Origin: Rhodothalassium salexigens DSM 2132
GTDB taxonomy: Bacteria > Pseudomonadota > Alphaproteobacteria > Sphingomonadales > Rhodothalassiaceae
DNA length: 64,000 bases
Direction: 5' to 3'
NCBI RefSeq assembly: GCF_004341375.1
Contig: NZ_SLXO01000005.1
Coordinates: 168,831 to 232,830 of the forward strand
Made by a program: the position numbers and the translations under genes. Below the pieces are notes generated by a model that did no database searches, had not been told where the DNA came from, and saw only the letters and a program-made list of their open reading frames with translations. Below, piece by piece: positions 1 through 9,793 of this stretch. Every line of letters begins with the position of its first letter. The first letter of the stretch is position 1.

Positions 1-125
1 CGTTCCTGTTCGAGGTCGCCAACGCGGTGCTCGCCCAATCCCACCAGCCGCGGCCCGAGGCATTCGGCGCCGCCCCCATCAGCCCGGAGTTCGAGCATGA
101 CGGCCCGCAGATTGTGCCTCATTGA
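1..125 (+). CDS. nifN: C-terminal end of NifN-like nitrogenase cofactor scaffold protein (partial)
   Basis: An open frame enters from the left edge and stops with TGA at 123-125. About 40 residues are readable, beginning FLFEVANAVLAQ. This resembles the final helix of NifN, which in the family is followed by a short variable tail. NifN pairs with NifE as the scaffold on which the FeMo-cofactor precursor matures. The identification leans on context, because nifX starts only 13 bases downstream and the order nifE-nifN-nifX is common. A NifE or NifD/K-like end cannot be excluded from so short a piece. Confidence 0.6.
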   Translation, partial: FLFEVANAVLAQSHQPRPEAFGAAPISPEFEHDGPQIVPH

Positions 126-138
126 GCCGGAGGAGACC

Positions 139-594
139 ATGACCAGCGAAACGCCTCTCAAGATCGCCATCGCCACCAACGACCGCGAGACCCTCGACGC
201 GCATTTCGGCTCGGCGCGGACGTTCGCCGTCTATGAGGTGACGCCGACGGCGAGCCGGATGGTCGAGGTGCTGGCCTTCGACGACGCCACCGATCAGGAC
301 GGACAGCACGACCCGGTGGACGACCGCATCACGCCCAAGGTCGACGCGCTGGCCGGCTGCGCCTTGCTGTTCGTGCTGGCGATCGGCGGGCCGGCGGCGG
401 CCAAGGTGGTGCGCGCCGGCATCCACCCGATCAAGCGCAAGGCGCCCGAACCGATCGCCGACCTGATCGCCCAGACCCAGGCGATGCTCGCCGGCACGCC
501 GCCGCCGTTTCTGCGCAAGGCGCTCGGACGCCGCCCGAGCGATTTCGACGCCGATGCCGGCGGCATCGACTATGCCGGGGAGGGCGCCCAATGA
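139..594 (+). CDS. nifX: NifX, FeMo-cofactor precursor carrier
   Basis: This is a 151-residue protein of the NifX/NifB-C-terminal/NafY fold, which binds NifB-co or the VK-cluster and shuttles it to NifEN in the cytoplasm. The family opening is visible (KIAIATNDRETLDAHFGSA), with the conserved HFG motif near residue 25, followed by a VYEV strand and a hydrophobic LLFVLAIGGPAAAKVV core. The start at 139 was chosen because a good AGGAGA ribosome site lies just upstream. An in-frame ATG at 97 would overlap the upstream gene. The stop codon overlaps the start of the next gene as ATGA, so the two are probably translationally coupled. Confidence 0.88.
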   Translation: MTSETPLKIAIATNDRETLDAHFGSARTFAVYEVTPTASRMVEVLAFDDATDQDGQHDPVDDRITPKVDALAGCALLFVLAIGGPAAAKVVRAGIHPIKRKAPEPIADLIAQTQAMLAGTPPPFLRKALGRRPSDFDADAGGIDYAGEGAQ

Positions 595-1064
595 CCGCCG
601 AGATCGTGTCTCTGCCACGCGGCGGCGACATGCCCGCCAGCGCGTTCCTCGCCCAACTGATCGCGGTGATCCGGGCCGAGGACGGCTATGGCTCCTGGGA
701 CGACAAGCCCGACACCGATTTGCTGGCCGATTTCATCGTCACCCGGCAGGAGCGCCGGGACATGCCGATCATCGGCGACCCCGACCCCGACCTGTTGTGG
801 CGGGTGGAGAAATTCTACGATGCCGTGGGCCTGGCGGTCGAGCGCCACAGCGGCGTCATGGCCGCCCAGATGTCGAAGATCCACCATGAGGGCTTCGGCC
901 GCATCGTGTTGATCGCCGGGCGGCTGGTGGTGTTGTCGAAGCATGTGCGCGACCTGAACCGGTTCGGCTTCGAGAGCTATGCCAAGCTCGCCGAAGCGGG
1001 CGAAGCGGCGGTGCAGGACGCGGTGAAAACCATCGCCCGCTTTCCCGAGGCCGCGCAAGCCTGA
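591..1064 (+). CDS. NifX-associated nitrogen fixation protein (DUF269)
   Basis: This is a 157-residue protein of the DUF269 family, which almost always follows nifX in diazotrophs; its biochemical role is not settled. Recognisable stretches are the DGYGSWDDKPD segment near residue 30 and the central GRIVLIAGRLVVLSK segment, followed by an alpha-helical C terminus. The gene starts within the nifX stop codon (ATGA), so it belongs to the nif transcript entering from the left. It ends 57 bases before the convergent apbE gene, and I see no clear terminator in that short gap. Confidence 0.85.
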   Translation: MTAEIVSLPRGGDMPASAFLAQLIAVIRAEDGYGSWDDKPDTDLLADFIVTRQERRDMPIIGDPDPDLLWRVEKFYDAVGLAVERHSGVMAAQMSKIHHEGFGRIVLIAGRLVVLSKHVRDLNRFGFESYAKLAEAGEAAVQDAVKTIARFPEAAQA

Positions 1065-1121
1065 CCCGGTCAGCGACGGCGCTGGGGCGGTTGGGGCGCG
1101 CTTGGGCCGCCTGGGCGCGGT

Positions 1122-2372
1122 TCAGCCGCCGCGCGGCGTCTGGATGGCCGGCGTTGGCAGGGCGACGTCTGGACCGGCACCGTTTGGGCCGGCGGCAGCG
1201 GCTTGCTGCGCCCCGTCAGCGCCCGGCCCTGCGTCGGCTCCTTCGTCGGCTCCTGGGCCCGGTCTGAATGCCGGTCCATGGCGGTGCCCAAATACCCGCA
1301 CCGTGGCGGCGATCTGAGGGTCGAGGCGGTTGCGCATTGCCTCGGTCGCCCAGATCTCGCCCTGGTCGGTGATGATCAGCACCGCTTCCACCGCCATCGC
1401 CGCCGCCACCCGGGCCCAATCGCCGGCGTCGGCGACGCTGAGCGCGGTGGCGGCGGCGTCGGCGCGCGCGCCGTCGGTGTCGAGCACCGACACCGAAACG
1501 ATATGGCGGACCGGCGTGCCGGTGCGCGGGTCGATGATATGGGCGAACCGCTCGCCGTCATGGTCGAAATAGCGTTCGTAATTGCCCGAGGTGTAGAGCC
1601 CCTCGCCGGGGCGCAGCGACACCGCCGCGACCGCCCCCCACATGAACGGGTCGCGGATCGCCACCCGCCACGGCCGGCCCCCGGTTCGGCCGCCCCGGCG
1701 CCCCGCATGGCGGCCGAGCACGTGCACATCGCCGCCGGCATTGAGCACCGCGTCCGCGATGCCCATGGCGCGCAACTCGGCCGCCGCCAGGTCCAACGCC
1801 GCGCCCTTGGCGAACCCGCCCAGGTCCAACTGCACCGCCGGGTTGGTCGACGTCACCGCCAGGCCCTCAATGCTCAGGTCGGTCATGCGCGGCCGTTCGG
1901 CGAGCACCGCAGCGATCCGGTCGGGCGCCGGCGGCGCGCCGGTGGGCGGGGTGTCGGCGTGAAACCCCCACAGCGCGACGAGGCGGCCGATGGCCGGGTC
2001 GAACAGCCCGCCGCTGGCGCGCGACAAGTGTTGCCCCCGGTGCAGCACCGCAGCCAGCCGAGGGTCGACCATAATGGTGGTCCGGCCCTCGGCGATCGCG
2101 GCGTTGAGCCGGCTCAACGCCCCGCCAGGGCGCCAGGCGTGCCAGTCGTCGTGCACCTCGCGCAGCAGCCGGCCGACGCGGGTCGCCGCGGCGCGCGCGT
2201 CGGTCTTCGGCACGCCCCGGATCTCGATCTCCACCAGGGTGCCGAAGACATAGAAGGTGTCGCGGTGGACCGGGATCGGCCCGCCCCACAGCGCCGCGAT
2301 CGCCAGCCCCACCAGCGCCAGAAGCGCGCCAAGGCCGGCGAGGGTGCGCCGGTGGCGTCCGGCCCGTGTCAT
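1122..2372 (-). CDS. apbE: ApbE flavin transferase
   Basis: This 416-residue FAD:protein FMN transferase attaches FMN covalently to threonine or serine of RnfG and RnfD in the membrane/periplasm. An N-terminal hydrophobic segment (about residues 10-28, no lipobox cysteine) suggests a membrane-anchored periplasmic enzyme. Family signatures are FGTLVEIEI, LNAGGDVHVLG and HIIDPRTGTPVRHIVSVSV, the last holding the conserved His-Ile-Ile-Asp-Pro metal/FAD motif. The start at 2372 overlaps the rseC stop as ATGA; the open frame upstream has no support. The tail after about residue 365 is Ala/Gly/Pro-rich and low in complexity. Its position in a NifA/sigma-54 type transcript facing the rnf operon fits flavinylation of the Rnf complex during nitrogen fixation. 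Confidence 0.9.
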   Translation of the reverse strand: MTRAGRHRRTLAGLGALLALVGLAIAALWGGPIPVHRDTFYVFGTLVEIEIRGVPKTDARAAATRVGRLLREVHDDWHAWRPGGALSRLNAAIAEGRTTIMVDPRLAAVLHRGQHLSRASGGLFDPAIGRLVALWGFHADTPPTGAPPAPDRIAAVLAERPRMTDLSIEGLAVTSTNPAVQLDLGGFAKGAALDLAAAELRAMGIADAVLNAGGDVHVLGRHAGRRGGRTGGRPWRVAIRDPFMWGAVAAVSLRPGEGLYTSGNYERYFDHDGERFAHIIDPRTGTPVRHIVSVSVLDTDGARADAAATALSVADAGDWARVAAAMAVEAVLIITDQGEIWATEAMRNRLDPQIAATVRVFGHRHGPAFRPGPGADEGADAGPGADGAQQAAAAGPNGAGPDVALPTPAIQTPRGG

Positions 2373-2869
2373 GGCGGATCGCCCGCCGGTTGCCGGAACA
2401 CCGCTTCGACGCGCAGTTCGGCGGCGGCCCGGCCGCGACGCTCGGCCAGCCGCGCCGGCAGCAGGGACGCCGCCAAAACCGGCCCGCAGAGCAGGGCAAT
2501 GGTCAGGTCCGACAGGCCGAGTGCGGCCGCCAGCCCCGCCGTCAGCGCCAACGCCAAAGGCGGCACCAGATAGGCGAGGCCGGCGGCGCGGAGAAACCGG
2601 CCGCCGGCCATGGTGACCACGACGCGGTCGCCGGGCGCGACCGGTTCGGGGCACGCCAGGGCGATTTCAAGCGGCGCGCTGTCGAGCACCGCCGCCCACG
2701 CGCCGGCACCGCACCCGGCGCGCGCGGCACACTGCGCACAGCCGGTCAGCCGCTCGGCCCGCAGCCGCACCCGGTCGCCGTCCACCGCCACCACCGCCAG
2801 GGTCTGGCGCAGCGCGCGGCGAGGGTCGCCGTCGCTCGGTGCGGGGCAGGGGGCGGGCCGCTCGGACAT
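2369..2869 (-). CDS. rseC: RseC/MucC-like SoxR-reducing system protein
   Basis: This is a 166-residue inner-membrane protein of the RseC/MucC family. Residues 20-90 form the small cytoplasmic domain with a cysteine cluster (TGCAQCAARAGCGAG, around residues 43-55). Two membrane helices follow at about 92-115 and 119-138. In enterobacteria RseC works with RsxABCDGE (the Rnf homologue) to keep SoxR reduced. Here it sits between the ferredoxin genes and apbE, opposite the rnf operon, so a role with the Rnf complex is the natural inference. It overlaps apbE by an ATGA junction. Confidence 0.82.
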   Translation of the reverse strand: MSERPAPCPAPSDGDPRRALRQTLAVVAVDGDRVRLRAERLTGCAQCAARAGCGAGAWAAVLDSAPLEIALACPEPVAPGDRVVVTMAGGRFLRAAGLAYLVPPLALALTAGLAAALGLSDLTIALLCGPVLAASLLPARLAERRGRAAAELRVEAVFRQPAGDPP

Positions 2870-2880
2870 GGCGCGACGGC

Positions 2881-3078
2881 CTATTCGGCCGGCACGATGC
2901 AGCCGTCTTCCATGCAGGTTTCCAGGCATTGCGGCATGTCGAAATCGGGTTCGCACTCGGTGCAGGTGTCGGCCTTGATCGCGAACAGGCCCTTGTGGGG
3001 CACGATCGCGCTGGTCGGACAGACCGGTTCGCAATCGCCGCAGGCGGTGCACAAATTGATGTCGATCTTCATGGCCAT
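2881..3078 (-). CDS. 2[4Fe-4S] ferredoxin
   Basis: This is a 65-residue bacterial-type ferredoxin. The first cluster motif is CTACGDCEPVCP. The second is extended: C-x2-C, then eight residues, C, three residues, C, as in the ferredoxins linked to nif genes of phototrophic proteobacteria. The start at 3078 was chosen for the AAGGAGA site 6-7 bases upstream; a second in-frame ATG lies two codons later. It is the second gene of the minus-strand operon opened by the sigma-54 type promoter at 3634-3650. It probably carries low-potential electrons from Rnf toward the nitrogenase Fe protein, inferred from context. Confidence 0.88.
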   Translation of the reverse strand: MAMKIDINLCTACGDCEPVCPTSAIVPHKGLFAIKADTCTECEPDFDMPQCLETCMEDGCIVPAE

Positions 3079-3131
3079 GGCGGTCTCCTTTGCTTGCATG
3101 GCTGGGGGGGCGGGGTGCCCCTGAGGGCGGC

Positions 3132-3875
<744 letters not shown>

Positions 3876-3886
3876 TTAGGGCGAAC

Positions 3887-3903
3887 TTGGCACACTGCCT
3901 GCT
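3887..3903 (+). promoter_or_regulatory. Sigma-54 (-24/-12) promoter for the rnf operon
   Basis: The sequence TTGGCACACTGCCTGCT has GG and GC separated by ten bases and a TGGCAC -24 element. The -12 region is CTGCT rather than the ideal TTGCT. Transcription would begin near 3914, about 127 bases before rnfA. Confidence 0.8.
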
Positions 3904-4040
3904 AGCAGTGGCTTGAGGGCCAACCCGCAGTGTCGGGCGCCCGGCGCGGCGTGGGCGCAAGGGCGCCACGGATTTTGCGTCAGACCGCCCCGACCATGTT
4001 GCCCTGGCCCGCGGCAAGGCCCGAGAAAGGAGCCCGAGAC

Positions 4041-4622
4041 ATGCCGGAATTCGTCGTCATCCTGCTCGGCACCGCGCTGGTCAACAATGTGGTGTTGGTC
4101 AAGTTCCTCGGCCTGTGTCCGTTCATGGGCGTATCGCGAAAGATCGACGCCGCCATCGGCATGGGGCTGGCGACCACCTTCGTGCTGACCCTGGCGGCGG
4201 CGGCCAGTTGGCTGATCGAAACCCTGATCCTGGTGCCGCTCGACCTCGGTTTTCTGCGCATTCTGAGCTTTATCCTGGTGATCGCGGCGATCGTGCAGTT
4301 CACCGAGATCGTGTTGCGCAAGACGGTGCCCGGGCTCTATCGCGCGCTCGGCATCTATCTGCCGCTGATCACCACCAATTGCGCGGTTTTGGGCGTCGCG
4401 CTGCTGAACATCCAACAAGGCCAGGGGTTCGCGCAAAGCCTGCTTTACGGCTTCGGCTCGGCGCTGGGCTTCACCGGCGTGCTGGCGATCTTCGCCGGCA
4501 TGCGCGAGAAGCTCGCCCAACTCCATGTGCCCGCGGCCTTCGCCGGCGCGCCCATCGCCTTCATCTCCGCCGGTCTGCTGTCCATGGCGTTCATGGGCTT
4601 CGCGGGCCTGGTGCCGAACTGA
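4041..4622 (+). CDS. rnfA: RnfA, membrane subunit of the Rnf electron-transport complex
   Basis: This 193-residue integral membrane protein has six predicted helices. RnfA and RnfE form the inverted pair that holds an intramembrane iron-sulfur cluster. The conserved segments [19 protein letters not shown] (residue 11 onward) and [17 protein letters not shown] each carry the expected cysteine. The start at 4041 has an AAAGGAG site. It is the first gene of rnfABCDGEH, which uses ion-motive force to drive reduction of ferredoxin for nitrogenase (function known from Rhodobacter capsulatus). It ends 19 bases before rnfB. Confidence 0.95.
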   Translation: MPEFVVILLGTALVNNVVLVKFLGLCPFMGVSRKIDAAIGMGLATTFVLTLAAAASWLIETLILVPLDLGFLRILSFILVIAAIVQFTEIVLRKTVPGLYRALGIYLPLITTNCAVLGVALLNIQQGQGFAQSLLYGFGSALGFTGVLAIFAGMREKLAQLHVPAAFAGAPIAFISAGLLSMAFMGFAGLVPN

Positions 4623-4641
4623 GCGCGGGGGGCTTGAGCCG

Positions 4642-5211
4642 ATGGTCGCTGCCGTTGCCGTGATGACCGCCATGGGGCTGACCCTGGGGCTGATGCTGGG
4701 GGTCGCGGCGCGCCGGTTTCATGTGCCGGTGCCGCCGATCGTCGACGCCATCGAAGAGCTGTTGCCGGGCACCAATTGCGGCCAGTGCGGGCTGCCCGGG
4801 TGCCGCGCCGGCGCCGAGGCGCTGGCGGCCGGCAGCGTGCCGGTGACGCTGTGCCCGCCCGGCGGCCGCGCGGTCGCCCGAGAGCTGGCCGCGTTGATCG
4901 GCGGCGACGCCGGCGCGCTCGGCGAGCTCAGCGGTGGCGACGAGGCCGAGGCCATGGTCGCCTTCATCTTCGAAGACCACTGCACCGGCTGCACCAAGTG
5001 TTTCAAGCGCTGCCCGACCGACGCCATCGTCGGCGCCAACAAGCAGGTCCACACGGTGATCACCGACGCCTGCATCGGCTGCGACGCCTGCGTCGAGGTC
5101 TGCCCGACCGAAGCGATCATCCGCCGGCCCAAGCCGCGCACCCTGCGCAACTGGTACTGGGATCGCCCCGACCCGCGCGTCGGCGAGGCGGTGGAAAGGC
5201 CCGCGCCATGA
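4642..5211 (+). CDS. rnfB: RnfB, iron-sulfur subunit of the Rnf complex
   Basis: This 189-residue protein has an N-terminal membrane helix (residues 2-22), then the Fe-S domain GTNCGQCGLPGC with a later cysteine in VTLCPPGG. Two ferredoxin-type motifs follow: CTGCTKCFKRCP and CIGCDACVEVCP. RnfB is the cytoplasmic subunit that meets ferredoxin. The ATG at 4642 leads directly into the hydrophobic helix. The stop overlaps the rnfC start as ATGA. Confidence 0.94.
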   Translation: MVAAVAVMTAMGLTLGLMLGVAARRFHVPVPPIVDAIEELLPGTNCGQCGLPGCRAGAEALAAGSVPVTLCPPGGRAVARELAALIGGDAGALGELSGGDEAEAMVAFIFEDHCTGCTKCFKRCPTDAIVGANKQVHTVITDACIGCDACVEVCPTEAIIRRPKPRTLRNWYWDRPDPRVGEAVERPAP

Positions 5212-6956
5212 GCCCCGTCCCGCTTTTCGGCCGGTTCGACCCGGCGCGGCTGTTCTCGTTCAAGGGCGGGGTCCACCCCGAGACCCGCAAGCATCTGAGC
5301 GCCGAGCGCGCCATCGAGGACATGCCGTTGCCCGCCCTGTTGCGGGTGCCGCTGTTGCAGCATGTGGGCGCCGAGGCCGAGCCGCTGGTGGCGCGCGGCG
5401 ACACGGTGCTGAAGGGGCAGTTGATCGGCAAGGCGAGCGGGCCGATCTCGGCCAATGTCCACGCGCCCACGTCGGGCCAGGTGATCGCCGTGGGGCCGTT
5501 CCCCGCGCCGCACCCGTCCGGGCTGCCGGTGACCACGGTCACCATCCGCCCCGACGGCGCCGACCGGTGGGGGCCGCGCCTGGCCAAGCCCCATGTGGCC
5601 ACCGCCGCGCCCGAGACGCTCGCCGCCCAGGTCGCCGAGGCCGGGATCGTCGGCCTGGGCGGGGCGACCTTTCCCGCGTCGGTCAAGCTCAACCTGCGCG
5701 CCCGCTACGACCTGGACACGCTGATCATCAACGCCGCCGAGTGCGAGCCCTATCTGACCTGCGACGACCGGCTGATGCGCGAACGCGCCGACGAAGTGGC
5801 CGACGGCGCCGGCATCATGGCGCGCGCCTTGGGCGTTCGGCGGGTGATCGTGGCGATCGAGTCCAACAAGCCCCTGGCGATCGAGGCGATGACCCGCCAT
5901 CGCCACGTGCTGGATCATGTCTTGCAGATCAAGACAGTGCCCAGCCAATACCCGATGGGCTCTGAGAAGCATCTGGTCAAGACGCTGACCGGCAAGGAAA
6001 CCCCGGCGCGCGCGCTGACCGCCGAGATGGGCGTGGTGGTGCACAATGCGGCGACCGCCCATGCCGTCCATCTGGCGCTGCGCTACGGCGAACCGCTGAT
6101 CTCGCGGGTAGTGACGGTGTCGGGGCGCGGCGTCGCCCGGCCGGCCAATCTGCGCGTGCCGATCGGCACCCCGGTGGCCGACGTTCTGGCCCATTGCGGC
6201 GGCCTGGTCGCGACGCCCGAGCGCTTGTTGCTCGGCGGGCCGATGATGGGCCAGCCGATCCAGAACCCGCGCGTGCCGGTCATCAAGGGCACCAACGGCA
6301 TCCTGGCCTTGACCGCCGGCGAAGCGCGCGACCAGCGGGTCATGCCGTGCATCCGCTGCGGGCTGTGCGTGCAGGTCTGCCCGATGGGGCTGACGCCGTT
6401 CGAATTGAAGGCGCGGATCGACGCCGGCGACCTGGACGGCGCCGCCAGGGTGGGGCTGCTCGACTGCCTGCAGTGCGGCTGCTGTTCCTTCGCCTGTCCG
6501 TCGAACCGGCCGCTGGTGCAGACGATCCAGTATGCCAAGGGCAAGCTGGCCGAGCGCGACAGCGCCCAGCACCAGCGCGAAGAAGCCAAGCGGCTGGCGG
6601 CGGCGCGCACCGCCCGGCTGGCCGCCATCGCCGAGGCCAAACGCGCCGCCATGGCACAGCGCAAGGCGGAAATGGCCGCCAAGAAGAAGCGCGCCGGGCA
6701 GGCGACGACCGAAACGGCGGCCAAGGCGCCAATCCCGCCGGCGCCCTCGGCCGAGGCTCCTAAAGCGCCCCCGGCCGGCGCCCAGCCCGATGTCCAGCCC
6801 GCCGCCCCCACAGACGCCCCCACAGACGTCCAACCCGGCGCCCAACCCGACGCCCAACTCGGCGCCCAACTCGGCGCCCTGGCCAACGCCAAGGCCGGCG
6901 CCCAGGTCGAGGCAAGGGCCGACGCAAAGGCCGATGCCCGGGAGGCGGTGGAATGA
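5208..6956 (+). CDS. rnfC: RnfC, NADH/FMN-binding subunit of the Rnf complex
   Basis: This 582-residue peripheral subunit binds NADH and FMN and has two [4Fe-4S] clusters. Visible features are the RnfC opening [16 protein letters not shown], the lipoyl-like hinge [15 protein letters not shown], and the flavin/NADH domain with [11 protein letters not shown] and [16 protein letters not shown]. The cluster motifs are [12 protein letters not shown] and [12 protein letters not shown]. From about residue 445 it changes into a charged Ala/Lys/Glu-rich helix. The last 70 residues are a low-complexity Ala-Pro-Gln tail with repeated GAQ-like units. It is coupled to rnfB and rnfD by ATGA overlaps. Confidence 0.94.
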   Translation: MSPVPLFGRFDPARLFSFKGGVHPETRKHLSAERAIEDMPLPALLRVPLLQHVGAEAEPLVARGDTVLKGQLIGKASGPISANVHAPTSGQVIAVGPFPAPHPSGLPVTTVTIRPDGADRWGPRLAKPHVATAAPETLAAQVAEAGIVGLGGATFPASVKLNLRARYDLDTLIINAAECEPYLTCDDRLMRERADEVADGAGIMARALGVRRVIVAIESNKPLAIEAMTRHRHVLDHVLQIKTVPSQYPMGSEKHLVKTLTGKETPARALTAEMGVVVHNAATAHAVHLALRYGEPLISRVVTVSGRGVARPANLRVPIGTPVADVLAHCGGLVATPERLLLGGPMMGQPIQNPRVPVIKGTNGILALTAGEARDQRVMPCIRCGLCVQVCPMGLTPFELKARIDAGDLDGAARVGLLDCLQCGCCSFACPSNRPLVQTIQYAKGKLAERDSAQHQREEAKRLAAARTARLAAIAEAKRAAMAQRKAEMAAKKKRAGQATTETAAKAPIPPAPSAEAPKAPPAGAQPDVQPAAPTDAPTDVQPGAQPDAQLGAQLGALANAKAGAQVEARADAKADAREAVE

Positions 6957-8026
6957 CCGCCCCGCGCCTGGTCAGCGGGCCGCACACCCATTCCCGGTTC
7001 AATGTCTCGCGCACCATGCTGGCGGTGATGGTGTGCCTGACCCCGGCGACCCTGTTCGGGCTTTATCAGTTCGGCTGGCCGGCGGTGCTGCTGTTTGGCG
7101 TCACCGTGGCGGCGGCGTGGGCGGCGGAGATCGCGTGCCTGGCGCTGGCCGGCCAGCCGGTGGCGCGCTTCGCCACCGACGGGTCGGCGCTGCTGACCGG
7201 CTGGATACTGGCCTTGTCGCTGCCGCCTTGGGCGCCCTGGTGGGTCGGCGTGGCCGGCGCCGGCATCGCCATCGTGATCGGCAAGCATGTGTTCGGCGGC
7301 CTGGGGCAGAACCTGTTCAACCCGGCCATGGTCGCCCGCGCCATGCTGCTGGTGGCGCTACCGGTAAAGATGACCGCCTGGGTGGCGCCGGGGCCGGCGC
7401 GGGCCGGGGCGCTCAGTTTCGACCAGGCGCTCGGCGTCACCTTCGGCGGCGGGGCGCCGGTCGATGCGGTCAGCGGCGCCTCGGTGCTGAGCCAGATCCA
7501 GAGCCAATTGGACGCCGGGCTGGCCATGGACCAGGTGTTGGCCGGGATCGGCAGTTTCCAGGACCAGTTTCTGGGCCTGGTGCCCGGTTCCCTGGGCGAA
7601 ACCAGCGCGCTTTTGCTGTTGCTGGGCGGCGTCGCGCTGATCTTGATGCGGGTGATCACCGTGGTCATTCCGCTCAGCGTCATCGGCGCGCTCTATCTGG
7701 CGGCGGCGGCGGCCTGGGCGCTGGCGCCCGACCGGTTTCCGCCGCCGCACTATCACCTGGCCTCGGGTGCGGTGATGTTCTGCGCCTTCTTCATCGCCAC
7801 CGACTATGTGACCTCGCCGATCACCGGGCTGGGCAAGATGCTGTACGGCGTCGGCATCGGGCTGCTGATCTTCGTCATCCGCAGTTGGGGCGCGTTCCCC
7901 GAGGGGGTGGCCTTTGCGGTCTTGTTGATGAACGCGTGCACGCCGTTGATCGACGATTATGTCCGCCCGCGCATCTTCGGCCGCACCCGTGCCGGCAAGC
8001 CGCTGGAACTGGGGGACCGGCCATGA
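6953..8026 (+). CDS. rnfD: RnfD, flavoprotein membrane subunit of the Rnf complex
   Basis: This 357-residue NqrB/RnfD-family protein has about ten membrane helices. It carries the entry motif SGPHTHS and the [13 protein letters not shown] segment near residue 122. The flavinylation region reads [11 protein letters not shown], so the residue that normally accepts FMN (Thr in the usual SGAT) is Ser177 here. The nearby apbE gene supplies the transferase. Both ends overlap their neighbours by ATGA. Confidence 0.93.
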   Translation: MTAPRLVSGPHTHSRFNVSRTMLAVMVCLTPATLFGLYQFGWPAVLLFGVTVAAAWAAEIACLALAGQPVARFATDGSALLTGWILALSLPPWAPWWVGVAGAGIAIVIGKHVFGGLGQNLFNPAMVARAMLLVALPVKMTAWVAPGPARAGALSFDQALGVTFGGGAPVDAVSGASVLSQIQSQLDAGLAMDQVLAGIGSFQDQFLGLVPGSLGETSALLLLLGGVALILMRVITVVIPLSVIGALYLAAAAAWALAPDRFPPPHYHLASGAVMFCAFFIATDYVTSPITGLGKMLYGVGIGLLIFVIRSWGAFPEGVAFAVLLMNACTPLIDDYVRPRIFGRTRAGKPLELGDRP

Positions 8027-8736
8027 CCGACGAGCCCGCCGCCCCGACCGCACCGCCGGGATCGCCGGGACCGCCGGCCAAGCTCGGCTGGGCCGGTGCG
8101 CTGCGCCGGTCGCCGGTGTGGCACGGGCTGTTGCTGGGCCTGTTCGCGCTCGCCACCGCGGCGATCCTGTCGCTGTCGGACGCGCTGACCCGCGGGCCGA
8201 TCGCCCGGCGCGCGGCCGAGGATCTGCGCGCCTCGCTCGCCCAGGTGATCCCGGCCGACCGCCACGACAATGACCTGCTCAGCCACCGGCGCACGCTCGC
8301 CGACGCCGCCGAGGGCGAGGTGCCGGTGTTCCTGGCCCGCGCCGAGGGCCGGGTGACCGGGGTCGCCTTCGTGCTCACCGGCTCGGGCTATTCGGGCGCC
8401 ATCCGGGTGCTGATCGGCCTCGCCCCCGACGGCACGATCCTAGGGGTCCGGGTGCTGTCGCACAGCGAAACGCCGGGGCTCGGCGACAAGATCGAGGTCG
8501 CCAAGGACGACTGGATCGAGGGGTTCACCGGCCGCTCGCTCGGCGATCCGGGCCCTGAAGGCTGGCGGGTGCGCAAGGACGGCGGCGTCTTCGACCAGTT
8601 CTCGGGCGCCACGATCACGCCGCGCGCCGTGGTCGCCACCGTCCAGCGCGGTCTGGCCCTGTTCGCCCGTCACCGCGACGCGCTGTTGCGCCCCGACCCG
8701 CTTGAGCAAGCGCCACAGACCAGGGAGACCGACTGA
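8023..8736 (+). CDS. rnfG: RnfG, covalent FMN subunit of the Rnf complex
   Basis: This 237-residue protein has a Pro-rich start, one membrane helix at about residues 37-55, and a periplasmic FMN-binding domain. The motif [10 protein letters not shown] near the C terminus is the classical ApbE target, with Thr as the FMN acceptor. The [12 protein letters not shown] segment is also typical of the family. The gene starts inside the rnfD stop codon, and its own stop shares one base with rnfE (TGATG). Confidence 0.93.
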   Translation: MTDEPAAPTAPPGSPGPPAKLGWAGALRRSPVWHGLLLGLFALATAAILSLSDALTRGPIARRAAEDLRASLAQVIPADRHDNDLLSHRRTLADAAEGEVPVFLARAEGRVTGVAFVLTGSGYSGAIRVLIGLAPDGTILGVRVLSHSETPGLGDKIEVAKDDWIEGFTGRSLGDPGPEGWRVRKDGGVFDQFSGATITPRAVVATVQRGLALFARHRDALLRPDPLEQAPQTRETD

Positions 8737-9464
8737 TGGCCATGGACTATGCCGCGATCGCCCGCAACGGGCTGTGGGACAACAATGTGGTGTTCGGCCA
8801 GCTTCTGGCGCTGTGTCCGCTGCTCGCGGTCACCGGCACCGCCACCAACGGGCTCGGCATGGGGCTCGCCTCGACGGCGGTGATGGTCGGTGCCGGGCTC
8901 GCCGTGTCCGTGCTGCGCAAGGTGATCACGCCGCAGATCCGTATCCCCGCCTTCGTGTTGTTGATCGCCTGCCTGGTGACCGTGGTCGACCTGGCGTTGA
9001 ACGCCTGGCTGCACGATCTGCACAAGGGGCTGGGGCTGTTCATCCCGCTGATCGTCACCAATTGCGCGATCCTGGGCCGCGCCGAGGCGTTCGCCTCGCG
9101 CTATGAACCGCTGGCCGCCACCGCCGACGGGTTGATGATGGGCATCGGCTTCACCGTCGCGCTGGTGGCCTTGGGCGGCGTGCGCGAGATCCTCGGCTCG
9201 GGCACGCTGTTCGCCGACGCCGCCGTGCTGCTCGGCCCCGGCTTCGGCTTTCTCGAACGCACGGTGATCCCCGACTATCAGGGCTTTTTGCTGATGATCC
9301 TGCCGCCCGGCGGGTTCATCGCGCTGGGCTTTCTGCTCGCCCTCAAGGCGCTGGCCGACCGCCGCAGCCGCCCCGACGAAACCGCCAGCGCGGCGCCGGA
9401 AAAGGTGTTCACCGCCGCCGGCGTGCTGACCCGCCAGACGCCCGAAAGCGGAGAGACACCATGA
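8736..9464 (+). CDS. rnfE: RnfE, membrane subunit of the Rnf complex
   Basis: This 242-residue protein is homologous to RnfA and has six membrane helices. The conserved segments WDNNVVFGQLLALCPLLAVT (near residue 14) and FIPLIVTNCAILGRAEAFAS each carry a cysteine for the intramembrane cluster shared with RnfA. A hydrophilic tail of about 40 residues follows the last helix. It is coupled to rnfG (TGATG) and rnfH (ATGA). Confidence 0.94.
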   Translation: MAMDYAAIARNGLWDNNVVFGQLLALCPLLAVTGTATNGLGMGLASTAVMVGAGLAVSVLRKVITPQIRIPAFVLLIACLVTVVDLALNAWLHDLHKGLGLFIPLIVTNCAILGRAEAFASRYEPLAATADGLMMGIGFTVALVALGGVREILGSGTLFADAAVLLGPGFGFLERTVIPDYQGFLLMILPPGGFIALGFLLALKALADRRSRPDETASAAPEKVFTAAGVLTRQTPESGETP

Positions 9465-9715
9465 TCGTCAGCGCTGCCTTCGCCAAGCCCACCGTGCAGG
9501 TGTGGCGCAATCTCGACGTGCCCGACGGCGCCACCGTGCGCGAGGTGATCGAACGCTCGGGCCTGCTCGACCAGTTCCCCGAAATCGACCTGGCGACCCA
9601 CAAGGTCGGCATCTTCGGCGCGCTCGCCAAGCTCGACAAGCCGGTCAAGCCCGGCGACCGGGTCGAGGTCTACCGCCCGATCCACCCCGACGCCGAGCTT
9701 CTGGACCGCCGATGA
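9461..9715 (+). CDS. rnfH: RnfH family protein
   Basis: This 84-residue RnfH/UPF0125 protein has a ubiquitin-like beta-grasp fold. The opening IVSAAFAKPTVQVWRNLDV, the DGATVREVIERSGLL helix and the closing GDRVEVYRPIHPDAELLDRR are typical. RnfH is found at the end of nif-linked rnf operons; its exact function is unknown. The stop codon overlaps a tiny coupled open frame at 9712-9777. Confidence 0.88.
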   Translation: MIVSAAFAKPTVQVWRNLDVPDGATVREVIERSGLLDQFPEIDLATHKVGIFGALAKLDKPVKPGDRVEVYRPIHPDAELLDRR

Positions 9716-9777
9716 CCCCGACCCAACCCCCGACCCAACCCCTGGCCCGAACCCCGACCCGAACCCCCAGGCGCTAA
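9712..9777 (+). CDS. Possible 21-residue Pro/Thr-rich peptide
   Basis: An ATG overlaps the rnfH stop (ATGA), the same coupling used throughout this operon. It opens a 21-residue frame ending in TAA. The peptide is MTPTQPPTQPLARTPTRTPR plus a final Arg, built from P-T-Q/R repeats. The DNA beneath is a degenerate repeat of CCCGACCCAACC-type units. It may be only a low-complexity spacer. Nothing beyond frame and coupling supports translation. Confidence 0.25.
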   Translation: MTPTQPPTQPLARTPTRTPRR

Positions 9778-9793
9778 GGCAGAGGAGACCGCC

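Noticed and set aside
6710..6956. Repeats at the end of rnfC as a CRISPR or separate repeat element
   Set aside because: The repeats are short, degenerate and in frame, encoding the low-complexity Ala/Gln/Pro tail of RnfC. There is no spacer-repeat layout.
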